A stretch of 7,336 nt of DNA from Rhizobium sp. (GTDB lineage: Bacteria > Pseudomonadota > Alphaproteobacteria > Rhizobiales > Rhizobiaceae), in contig DNPN01000155.1 of the NCBI GenBank assembly GCA_003501385.1, positions 4,979-12,314 on the forward strand, read 5' to 3'. The notes beneath the pieces are model-generated. The model was not told the DNA's origin. It made no database searches and worked only from the letters and a program-made list of their open reading frames with translations. The position numbers were made by a program, and so were the translations under genes. Shown here in pieces: positions 1 to 5,757 of the stretch (position 1 is its first letter; each line of letters begins with the position of its first letter).

Positions 1-1214
1 ATGACGATGGCATCGTCCACCACAAGGCCGACGGAAAGTGTTAGCCCAAGAAGTGATATGTTATCAAAACTATAGCCCAGCACATACATGCCGCCAAACG
101 TGGCAATCAGCGAAAGCGGCACCGCCAGACCCGGAATGAGGGTGGCGGTAAGATGGCCTGTAAACAGGTAGATCACCAGAACCACCAGCCCGATGGTCAG
201 GAACAGGGTGAATTGCACGTCACTGATCGATTCACGAATGGACTTGGACGTGTCATTCATGACGTTGATCTTGATAGAAGGCGGCAATTGCTGCTTCAGA
301 GCTGGCAGCTTCTTGAGGATCGAATCGACCACTTCAACAGTATTGGCATCCGGCTGGCGCTGAACCGCCAGAATGATGGCTTGCTTGCCGTCAAACCAGC
401 TGCCTGCATCGAGATTGTCGACGCTATCGGTGACATTGGCCACATCCGAAAGGTGAACCGGTGCGCCATTATTGTTGGCGATCACCAGCGTTTTGAAGGA
501 GTCTGCATTGGTGCGCTGGGTATCGGCGTCAATGGTGATCTGTTGCTGGGCGTTTGACAGCGAACCAACCGGAATCTGATTGTTGGCGTTGGAAATCGCC
601 GTGGTCAATGTATCCACACCAAGCCCGCGTGCCTGCAACTTCGCCGGATCGACACCAATGCGGACCGCATAGGTCTGGGAGCCGTAAATGCTCACCTGCG
701 CCACACCATTCAAGGTGGAGAGCAATGGCGAGATGATATTTTCGGCAATGGAATCAACGTCGCTTCGCGGCATTTCATCGCTGTTGACGGCCAGCAGCAG
801 AACTGGCGCATCAGCAGGATTGCTTTTACGATAGCTGGGAGACGTGGTCATATTGCTGGGCAGCTGACGCGTGGCACGCGAAATCGCAGCCTGCACGTCT
901 GCAGCGGCAGCGTCAATGTCACGGCTTAGATCGAACTGGATAACGATGGAATCATTGCCCAACGAGTTGGTGGCACTGATTTCGCTAATGCCGGGAATGG
1001 TTTCGAACTGCTTGATCAGCGGCGTGGATACCGATGTTGCCATGGTTTCCGGCGATGCGCCCGAAAGCGTGGCACTGACGTTGATTGTCGGAAAGTCCAT
1101 TTTTGGCAGGGCGGCAACCGGCAGCAGACGATAACCGGCCAGACCGGCCAGAATCACCCCGATTGCCAGCAAGATCGTCGCGACCGGGCGATTGATGCAG
1201 AAGGCAGGAATCAT
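1..1214 (-). CDS. RND efflux transporter permease subunit, MdtB/MdtC-like (N-terminal 404 codons, cut by window edge)
   Basis: Inner-membrane proton-driven pump subunit of a tripartite efflux system; substrates are expected to be drugs or toxic metabolites but cannot be told from this piece. Reading the minus strand from the ATG at 1214 gives an open frame to the window edge. It begins MIPAFCINRPVATILLAIGV, the usual first RND membrane helix, followed by LPVAALPKMDFPTI, a hallmark of the family. Residues about 35-330 form the first periplasmic porter region (GASPETM, QAAISRATRQLP, NPADAP). Helices follow at about 336-352, 359-379 and 386-404. The last carries VDDAIV with Asp400-Asp401, matching the proton-relay pair Asp407-Asp408 of AcrB. 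The start overlaps the adaptor stop by four bases (ATGA), which implies translational coupling. About 60% of a typical protein of roughly 1,030 residues lies outside. The MdtB/C-like assignment within the RND family rests on remembered similarity. Confidence 0.95.
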   Translation of the reverse strand, partial: MIPAFCINRPVATILLAIGVILAGLAGYRLLPVAALPKMDFPTINVSATLSGASPETMATSVSTPLIKQFETIPGISEISATNSLGNDSIVIQFDLSRDIDAAAADVQAAISRATRQLPSNMTTSPSYRKSNPADAPVLLLAVNSDEMPRSDVDSIAENIISPLLSTLNGVAQVSIYGSQTYAVRIGVDPAKLQARGLGVDTLTTAISNANNQIPVGSLSNAQQQITIDADTQRTNADSFKTLVIANNNGAPVHLSDVANVTDSVDNLDAGSWFDGKQAIILAVQRQPDANTVEVVDSILKKLPALKQQLPPSIKINVMNDTSKSIRESISDVQFTLFLTIGLVVLVIYLFTGHLTATLIPGLAVPLSLIATFGGMYVLGYSFDNISLLGLTLSVGLVVDDAIV

Positions 1215-2503
1215 TGGATCACTTCCTTCTGTACGTTCTCAGCCACCTTTTCGTGCTTGACACCAGCCTGACCATCCTTGGCTGTCTTGTCACCAAACTG
1301 CTCCACCACGGTCTGGCCATCGGCCAATTGCACCTGACCTTCGATGACCACGTGGTCGCCTTCTTTCAAGCCAGAGGCAATGGCCGTGCTATCGCCGTTG
1401 GCGCGGGCAACCTGTACTTTGGTGGCATGCAGTTTGCTCTTGTCATCCACGGTATAGACAAAATAGCCATCTGCACCGGGGCGCACGGCAACCGTTGGCA
1501 CGATGATGTTCTTTTCATCCGTGGTGAAGCGAACGGTGACATTGGCGCTTTGGCCCGGCCAGATCACGCCCTTGTCATTCTGAAACTCGGCTTTGACCGT
1601 GATGGTACCAGAAGAGCTATCAACGCTATTGTCGAAAAACGATAGCTTGCCTTGCACGGCAACGCCGCCTGTTGCTGCGGGATCCACATCAACAACCACG
1701 GGAGTGCCGGAAAACGCCTTGTGCAATTGTGGCAGATAACGCTGCGGCATCGGGAATTTGATATAGATTGGATTGTAACGCGTGATGGTAACAATGGCCG
1801 TTCCGGCGCTGACATAGGCACCGTTGCTGAGCTGGATGCTGCCGAGGCGACCGTCATAGGGCGCGCGTACTTTCATGTGTTCCAGCGTTACCAGATCGGC
1901 TGCCAGCGTTGCTTTGTCGGCGTCAACCTTGGCAATGGCAGAATCGCGTGAGCCTTTGGCCTGATCATAGGTCTGCTGTGATTGGGCATTTTGCTTCACA
2001 AGGCTTTCAGCACGCTGATAAGCACTTTCATATTGCACAAGGCTGGCCTCATCGCTGGCGATATTGGCGCGGTCCTTATCGACAGTGGCCTTTGCCACTC
2101 GGTCGTCCAGCCGTGCAATCAGATCTCCCGCTTTGACATCCTGACCATCTTTGGCGAAAATATTTTCGAGCAAACCAGCCTGAAGTGCTGCGATGGTTGT
2201 CGTATCTTCCGCTTCTGCCCAGCCGGTGGCCATTGCATCCATCGGCAAGCTGCCGGTTGTGGCCAGTATTGTGCGAACCGCAGTTGGGCCGCCATTGCGT
2301 TTGCCACCGTTGCCTTTTCCGCCTTGGGGTGCTTGGCCAGTTTGGCCTGATGCGGTCTGGTTTGATGCCGCAGGGCCGCCTGTCTGCACATTCTGTGCAG
2401 GATGAGCGGTCAATTTTGCAAGAAACGGAATTTGGTCACGGTAAAACCAACCGCCGGCGGCGAGGATTGCTACAATGCTGGAAGCAGCCCAGAATTTTTT
2501 CAT
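1211..2503 (-). CDS. RND efflux periplasmic adaptor (membrane fusion protein, HlyD/MdtA type)
   Basis: Adaptor that links the RND permease to an outer-membrane channel; it acts in the periplasm, anchored in the inner membrane. From the ATG at 2503 it is 430 residues, normal for the family. Residues 4-21 (FWAASSIVAILAAGGWFY) are a signal-anchor helix. Residues about 40-73 are a linker rich in Gly, Gln, Asn and Ser. The two halves of the lipoyl-like domain lie at about 101-135 and 212-242, the second with the conserved RAPYDGRLG. The helical hairpin between them covers about 136-210, the beta-barrel about 245-325 (containing SSSGTITVKAEF), and the membrane-proximal domain about 333-402. An in-frame TTG at 2563 would add 20 residues that look unlike a signal sequence, so the ATG followed by AAA-AAA was preferred, though its ribosome-binding site (CAGG) is weak. 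It is first in the operon and its TGA overlaps the permease ATG. Confidence 0.95.
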   Translation of the reverse strand: MKKFWAASSIVAILAAGGWFYRDQIPFLAKLTAHPAQNVQTGGPAASNQTASGQTGQAPQGGKGNGGKRNGGPTAVRTILATTGSLPMDAMATGWAEAEDTTTIAALQAGLLENIFAKDGQDVKAGDLIARLDDRVAKATVDKDRANIASDEASLVQYESAYQRAESLVKQNAQSQQTYDQAKGSRDSAIAKVDADKATLAADLVTLEHMKVRAPYDGRLGSIQLSNGAYVSAGTAIVTITRYNPIYIKFPMPQRYLPQLHKAFSGTPVVVDVDPAATGGVAVQGKLSFFDNSVDSSSGTITVKAEFQNDKGVIWPGQSANVTVRFTTDEKNIIVPTVAVRPGADGYFVYTVDDKSKLHATKVQVARANGDSTAIASGLKEGDHVVIEGQVQLADGQTVVEQFGDKTAKDGQAGVKHEKVAENVQKEVIQ

Positions 2504-2606
2504 GTTGTAAGCCTGATGAAGCGAGGGAGTATCGATGAACCCATCATCAACCGGTTTGTGCAATAGAAAAATAACAGGGTGCCCGTTTGGCCATCAAAAA
2601 ACGGTG

Positions 2607-2634
2607 AGATTACCTTAATTTCTCGTAATGTCAG
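2607..2634 (-). promoter_or_regulatory. candidate promoter of the efflux operon
   Basis: On the minus strand CTGACA (2634-2629, five of six matches to TTGACA) is followed after 16 bases by TAATCT (2612-2607, a weak -10). Transcription would start near 2600, leaving a leader of about 100 bases before the adaptor ATG at 2503. The -10 is poor, and alternatives such as TTGTCA at 2656-2651 exist, so this is only a candidate. The 187-bp gap between the SDR stop and the adaptor start makes a promoter somewhere in this region likely. Confidence 0.3.
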
Positions 2635-2656
2635 TGACTTAGTGACGAAATGACAA
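2630..2656. promoter_or_regulatory. 8-bp-spaced TGAC elements upstream of the efflux operon (possible operator)
   Basis: On the plus strand TGAC occurs at 2635-2638, 2643-2646 and 2651-2654, each exactly 8 bp from the next. An inverted GTCA at 2630-2633 gives GTCA-g-TGAC. The cluster touches the candidate -35 of the efflux operon. Regularly spaced short sites next to a promoter can bind a regulator, and efflux pumps usually have one, but no regulator gene is visible in the window. The function is inferred. Confidence 0.3.
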
Positions 2657-2665
2657 TTTCACCAC

Positions 2666-2685
2666 TAAAATCAGCTGTGATTTTA
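2666..2685. repeat. perfect 8-bp inverted repeat just after the SDR stop
   Basis: TAAAATCA (2666-2673) and TGATTTTA (2678-2685) are perfect reverse complements separated by four bases (GCTG). The repeat sits 5 bases beyond the SDR stop codon at 2691-2693 on the minus strand. The stem is AT-rich and no T-run follows in either direction, so it is a poor intrinsic terminator. An operator for the efflux operon or a weak transcript-end hairpin are both possible. Confidence 0.4.
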
Positions 2686-2690
2686 CGCGC

Positions 2691-3476
2691 TTAGAGTGAT
2701 TTTGCTGCGCCGCCGTCAACCCGCAGCATTGTGCCGGTGATATAGCTGGCGGGTACTGAGCACAAAAATGCGCCAGCTGCGGCAAACTCCTCAACGCTTC
2801 CCAACCGGCCTGCAGGAATGGTCTTCACCGAGGCGCTACGGATCTCCTCAACCGACTTTCCTTGTTTCGCAGCATTTGCGCCATCCAGTTCGTCGATGCG
2901 GTCGGTATGGATACGGCCGGGCAACAGCAAGTTGGCGGTAATGCCAAAGCCAGCCGCTTCTGTGGCCAGCGTCTTGTTCCATCCCACCAAGGCACCACGC
3001 AGGGTGTTGGACAGGGCAAGATTTCCGATAGGCTCAATCACGCCCGAGGACGCGACGGTCAGGATGCGACCAAATCCCTGACTTTTCATGGACGGCAAAA
3101 GCTCGTTCGTTAACGTGATGACGCGCACGACCATTGACTGGAAAAAGCTATAGAGTTTTTCTGCACTCATATCCTCGGATGTGCCGGGGGTGGGGCCGCC
3201 TGTGTTGTTGACCAGAATATCGATGCCCCCGAGCTTGTCGTTCACGGCCTGAACCATGGTTTCAACAAAATGCGCCTCACTGAGATCGGCCACCACATAA
3301 TCTGCCTTGCCACCGGCTGCGATGATCTCGGCGCAATTGGCTTTCAGCTTTTCTTCCGTGCGACCGCAGATCAACACCTGCGCGCCCTCGGCGGCCAATG
3401 CCTTGGCAATACCAAGGCCCAAGCCTCTTGATGCTGCAAGAACCAATGCGCGTTTGCCGGAAATGCCGAGATCCAT
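2691..3476 (-). CDS. SDR-family protein with noncanonical catalytic motif (3-oxoacyl-ACP reductase-like)
   Basis: A 261-residue Rossmann-fold protein of the short-chain dehydrogenase/reductase superfamily, presumably cytosolic; its substrate is unknown. The cofactor loop at 13-20 reads LAASRGLG where the classical motif is TGxxxGIG, so the first Gly is Ala14. NNTG at 90-93 replaces NNAG. The active-site stretch reads SNTLRGALVGWNKTLA: Ser143 is in the catalytic Ser position, but the catalytic Tyr is Ser156 and the Lys is Arg160. PGRIHTDR (186-193) and a C-terminal ITGTMLRVDGG (246-256) are normal for the family. It resembles the known beta-ketoacyl-reductase-like SDR subgroup that lacks a perfect NAD motif and catalytic tetrad, so its enzymatic activity is doubtful. 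The ATG at 3476 has AAAGG about 10 bases upstream. It precedes the efflux operon on the same strand by 187 bp, and the SIR2-TPR gene lies 232 bp upstream. Confidence 0.93.
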   Translation of the reverse strand: MDLGISGKRALVLAASRGLGLGIAKALAAEGAQVLICGRTEEKLKANCAEIIAAGGKADYVVADLSEAHFVETMVQAVNDKLGGIDILVNNTGGPTPGTSEDMSAEKLYSFFQSMVVRVITLTNELLPSMKSQGFGRILTVASSGVIEPIGNLALSNTLRGALVGWNKTLATEAAGFGITANLLLPGRIHTDRIDELDGANAAKQGKSVEEIRSASVKTIPAGRLGSVEEFAAAGAFLCSVPASYITGTMLRVDGGAAKSL

Positions 3477-3637
3477 GGGGGGAAGCCTTTAAGTGTCGAT
3501 GAGGGTCGCGTGAGGTGGGTGCGAGAAGGACGTGAGAGGGAATGCTATGCAATTTTGCCTTATCTAAACCACAAACTGTGTCGGGAATAGGCGCAATTTA
3601 GCTTAAAATTCGTGCGGTGAAAATAGAACTTATAAAC
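3477..3637. other. intergenic region upstream of the SDR gene
   Basis: This region should hold the SDR promoter, because the hairpin at 3638-3670 separates it from the upstream gene. I see no good -35/-10 pair. The minus-strand stretch around 3560-3575 is AT-rich (TTTAGATAAGGC) and is the best region for a -10. No convincing short ORF or RNA gene was found. Confidence 0.3.
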
Positions 3638-3670
3638 CGGGATCTCCGCTTATGCTAAACGAAGATCCCG
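3638..3670 (-). terminator. candidate terminator hairpin downstream of the SIR2-TPR gene
   Basis: CGGGATCT (3638-3645) and AGATCCCG (3663-3670) are perfect 8-bp complements around a 17-base loop. The hairpin lies 38 bases past the TAG of the SIR2-TPR gene on the minus strand. There the stem is followed by GTTTATAAGTTC, which is T-rich but not a clean T-run. In the plus direction it is followed by TTGTTGTTTC, which looks more like a T-tract, but no plus-strand gene precedes it. The loop is long for an intrinsic terminator, so confidence is moderate. Confidence 0.45.
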
Positions 3671-3708
3671 TTGTTGTTTCGCAATCGTGCCAAATTACGA
3701 CAGAAAGC

Positions 3709-5517
3709 CTATTCTTCGAGAGCGCTGCTGCGATTTTGTGTTAGCTGATTCGCATGTTCAAACTTCTCGATGGCCAGTTTGAACAGGTCTTCATCCTGCT
3801 TCAGCTTGGCGAGATTGGTCAGTGCGTTGCCCCAATTCTGGAACGTGTCTGGATCATCTGGGCTCAGTTCATTGGCGCGCTCAAATTTCTCCACAGCCTG
3901 ACGGAACAAATCTTCATCCTGCATCAGTTTTGCGAGGTTTGTCAGTGCGTTACCCCAGTTGTTAAAGGTGCCTGGATGATTTTCACGGCGCTGATTGGCG
4001 CGCTCATACTTCTCAATCGCCTGCACAAACAGGCTCTCGTCCTGTCGCAATGCCGCCAGATTGGCCAGCGAATTGCCCCAGTTGTTGAAAGTACCGGGTG
4101 AATCAGGCCGTAGCTGGTTGGCGCGCTGATATTTCTCACAGGCCTGAAGGAACAGGTTCTCATCCTGTTTGATCTTGGCCAGATCCGAGAGCGTATTGCC
4201 CCAGTTGTTCAGGGTGCCGGGGTCATCCTGCTTGATCTGGTTGGCGCGCTGGAACTTCTCAATGGCTTGCGCGAACAGGCTTGGATCTTGCTGAATCCAT
4301 GCCTGCTTTGCCAGAACAATGCCCCAATTGTTGATGGCTTCGGCGAAATCGGGCTTCAGACTGACAGCCTTGCTATATTCTGCCGTGGCATTGATCAGCA
4401 GTTCAAGATCATTGGCTTTTTCAGAGCTTTTGCTCAGGCGATAACCTTTGGAGAAGTGCGCCCAGGCATGAATGTCGCTATCCTTTTTGGATTCAAGGAA
4501 TTTTCGATCACCATACTCCAGAGAATCTTCATTTTGAGTGATAATATCTTCCGGGCGACCCAAAAGAACGGCACTCTGTACCAGCGTTAACTTCAGAGAA
4601 TCTTGATGCTCGCGCAAACGCTCGATTGTTCCACTCAGAATGTCTTTCGAAGCGTCGATTTTTTCCAGTGGGAAGGGCGTGACTTCTGCGAGTTCCGAGA
4701 TCAGATGGCTGGCAGGGTCAGCAATCACTTCCGGCGGGAAGCAATAAAGCTCCTGCGCCAGATCAATCATGAACCGATCCGCATCGGCACCGCCGAGATA
4801 ATGGCAGTAATCGCGCTTCAGCAGCGAGGTGAGATGATCTTCCGGCTCTTCGCGATGACCGATCCAGTAAATATGGGTTTCGCCCGTGTAATATTTCTCA
4901 AGCAGAGGGAAGATGTGATCGGTACGGCCACTATAGCCAAGAACGATCAGATGGTTATCTGCAAAGAGATCAGCCACCAATGGCTCAAGTTTCTTGGCAT
5001 GATTTTCTGCGTCGGCAATGGAATTCTTCATGACCTGTGCAGGGCCTTGGCCGTGAAGATGCACAATAGACGGGTCCGCAATGAAATCTGTTCTTTCATT
5101 GGGCGCTACGCCATAGTCATAAGTGGCAAGATATTGGCCCAGCAAGCCACAAGCGCGGGCGAGAATATTATCGAAATTGAAGGTGACAACACGCTTGACC
5201 AGATTGGCCTTGACCATGCCAGCTAGAGCAATATGCGCCCAATTGATCTTCGATGCGGACAGATGCGCACTCAGCAGGCGCTTTCGCTCGCTTGGCGGCA
5301 GTTTTTGCATGCAGGCGCTGTAATCCCACTTGGATTTGGCGTCCATGCGATCAAACCGCTGTGGAAATTTCTGATGGATCTCTTGAATAATCCCCTGTGC
5401 AGCCGGAATTCCGGCGGAAATGGACATGCCAGCCCCTGTCAGAAAAATGAAACGTCCTTCAGCTTGCTGAATGGTATTGGCCAACTCGGCTACGTCTTCA
5501 CTCGTGTACTTTGTCAT
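3709..5517 (-). CDS. SIR2-like domain protein with C-terminal TPR array (putative NAD-binding/NADase effector)
   Basis: A 602-residue protein from the ATG at 5517. Residues about 1-265 are a SIR2-like domain: TGAGMSISAGIP (27-38) is the NAD-binding GAG motif, TFNFDN (112-117) corresponds to TQNID with Asn114, HLHG (153-156) carries the likely catalytic His155, and VLGYSGRTD (192-200) replaces the GTS motif. No Cys-x2-Cys pairs follow the His, so the zinc ribbon of protein deacetylase sirtuins is absent. That absence and the retained Asn/His are as in SIR2 NADases of phage defence (ThsA, DSR2). Residues about 266-345 are a linker, 348-395 a degenerate TPR, and 396-602 five 41-residue TPR-type units. 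No signal peptide or membrane helix is seen. It is a lone gene, divergent from ETF-QO. In-frame starts at 5529 (ATG) and 5595 (TTG) are possible. NAD hydrolysis and a role in immunity are inferred, and a deacetylase or ADP-ribosyl-transfer role is not excluded. Confidence 0.92.
   Translation of the reverse strand: MTKYTSEDVAELANTIQQAEGRFIFLTGAGMSISAGIPAAQGIIQEIHQKFPQRFDRMDAKSKWDYSACMQKLPPSERKRLLSAHLSASKINWAHIALAGMVKANLVKRVVTFNFDNILARACGLLGQYLATYDYGVAPNERTDFIADPSIVHLHGQGPAQVMKNSIADAENHAKKLEPLVADLFADNHLIVLGYSGRTDHIFPLLEKYYTGETHIYWIGHREEPEDHLTSLLKRDYCHYLGGADADRFMIDLAQELYCFPPEVIADPASHLISELAEVTPFPLEKIDASKDILSGTIERLREHQDSLKLTLVQSAVLLGRPEDIITQNEDSLEYGDRKFLESKKDSDIHAWAHFSKGYRLSKSSEKANDLELLINATAEYSKAVSLKPDFAEAINNWGIVLAKQAWIQQDPSLFAQAIEKFQRANQIKQDDPGTLNNWGNTLSDLAKIKQDENLFLQACEKYQRANQLRPDSPGTFNNWGNSLANLAALRQDESLFVQAIEKYERANQRRENHPGTFNNWGNALTNLAKLMQDEDLFRQAVEKFERANELSPDDPDTFQNWGNALTNLAKLKQDEDLFKLAIEKFEHANQLTQNRSSALEE
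3712..4332 (-). repeat. five tandem 123-bp repeats coding 41-residue TPR-type units
   Basis: CCCCA, the reverse complement covering the NNWG signature, starts at 3830, 3953, 4076, 4199 and 4322, each exactly 123 bp apart. The units, in coding order, are 4332-4210, 4209-4087, 4086-3964, 3963-3841 and 3840-3712 (the last with a two-residue tail). The shared pattern is NNWGN-L-LA, then QDE-LF, then A-EKF-RANQL and PD-PGTF. At 41 residues the units are seven longer than the 34-residue canonical TPR, and the extra length includes the QDExLF segment. The units differ by substitutions only, with no indels. Confidence 0.93.
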
Positions 5518-5522
5518 CTCAG

Positions 5523-5527
5523 CCCTC
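5523..5527 (-). promoter_or_regulatory. ribosome-binding site choosing the ATG at 5517 of the SIR2-TPR gene
   Basis: GAGGG on the minus strand is followed by CTGAG and then the ATG at 5517, a near-ideal spacing. The alternative ATG at 5529 has GAGG 10 bases away and is less well placed. The in-frame TTG at 5595 has no comparable site. Confidence 0.5.
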
Positions 5528-5544
5528 ATGATCCGCTCGCCTCG

Positions 5545-5573
5545 GTTTGCATGAATGGACAGGGGAATGTCAA
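5545..5573 (-). promoter_or_regulatory. candidate promoter of the SIR2-TPR gene
   Basis: On the minus strand a perfect TTGACA (5573-5568) is followed after 16 bases by TGCAAA (5551-5546), a weak -10. Transcription from it would begin close to 5540, shortly before the two ATG candidates and downstream of the TTG at 5595, which argues against the longest reading of the gene. The poor -10 keeps confidence low. Confidence 0.3.
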
Positions 5574-5605
5574 TTTGGGCAACCACGCAGGACAACGATC
5601 GAATT

Positions 5606-5622
5606 GTTTACGTTTACGTAAG
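5606..5622. repeat. GTTTAC tandem repeat with TTACGTAA palindrome in the divergent intergenic region
   Basis: GTTTAC occurs twice in tandem (5606-5611, 5612-5617) and runs into the 8-bp palindrome TTACGTAA (5614-5621). It lies between the divergent SIR2-TPR and ETF-QO genes and could be a regulator site. A weak plus-strand promoter for ETF-QO may overlap it: TTTACG at 5607-5612, 17 bases, then TATTCT at 5630-5635. Confidence 0.3.
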
Positions 5623-5652
5623 AAACAGCTATTCTCTTTTCTCATACTAGCC

Positions 5653-5667
5653 CGCGAAAATTTCGCG
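5653..5667. repeat. perfect 15-bp palindrome CGCGAAA-A-TTTCGCG (operator-like)
   Basis: The 7-bp arms are perfect reverse complements around a single A at 5660. The site sits in the divergent intergenic region, 91 bp upstream of the ETF-QO start and 136 bp from the SIR2-TPR start. A compact symmetric site of this size is typical for a dimeric helix-turn-helix regulator. Which gene it would control cannot be told. The GCTGGC tandem at 5670-5681 directly follows it. Confidence 0.45.
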
Positions 5668-5746
5668 AAGCTGGCGCTGGCAATGTGGCTCGACAAGCCC
5701 GCTGCTATTTGACAAGTAGAGAAGCAAAACTGGGATGACGCTGAGC

Positions 5747-5752
5747 GGAGAG
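5747..5752 (+). promoter_or_regulatory. ribosome-binding site of ETF-QO
   Basis: GGAGAG lies just upstream of the ATG at 5758, with 7 bases between GGAG and the start codon. This is good spacing and supports that start. Confidence 0.7.
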
Positions 5753-5757
5753 AATAA

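Noticed and set aside
153..1134. Plus-strand open frames at 153-557, 554-736 and 871-1134
   Set aside because: They are shadows of the RND permease, whose minus-strand frame is continuous from 1214 to the window edge with clear family motifs.
2504..2563. TTG-initiated 20-residue N-terminal extension of the adaptor
   Set aside because: It would put hydrophilic residues ahead of the signal-anchor helix that starts naturally at the ATG at 2503, and it uses a rare start without a good ribosome-binding site.
3712..4332. Regular 123-bp repeats considered as a CRISPR or minisatellite array
   Set aside because: The period matches whole codons in an open frame, the units diverge mainly by substitution and encode TPR-type helices, and there are no identical short repeats with unique spacers.
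4603..5226. 207-codon plus-strand open frame opposite the SIR2-TPR gene
   Set aside because: Antisense to the SIR2 domain coding region; no recognisable motifs, no convincing ribosome-binding site, and the opposite strand carries clear SIR2 motifs.
5530..5595. TTG-initiated extension of the SIR2-TPR protein
   Set aside because: The extra residues show no family motif, a candidate TTGACA promoter element lies inside the extension, and better ATG starts with GAGG-type sites follow at 5529 and 5517.
5709..5737. Perfect TTGACA at 5709-5714 as ETF-QO -35 element
   Set aside because: No acceptable -10 lies 16-18 bases downstream (GGGATG there), and the implied start would fall almost on the ribosome-binding site.
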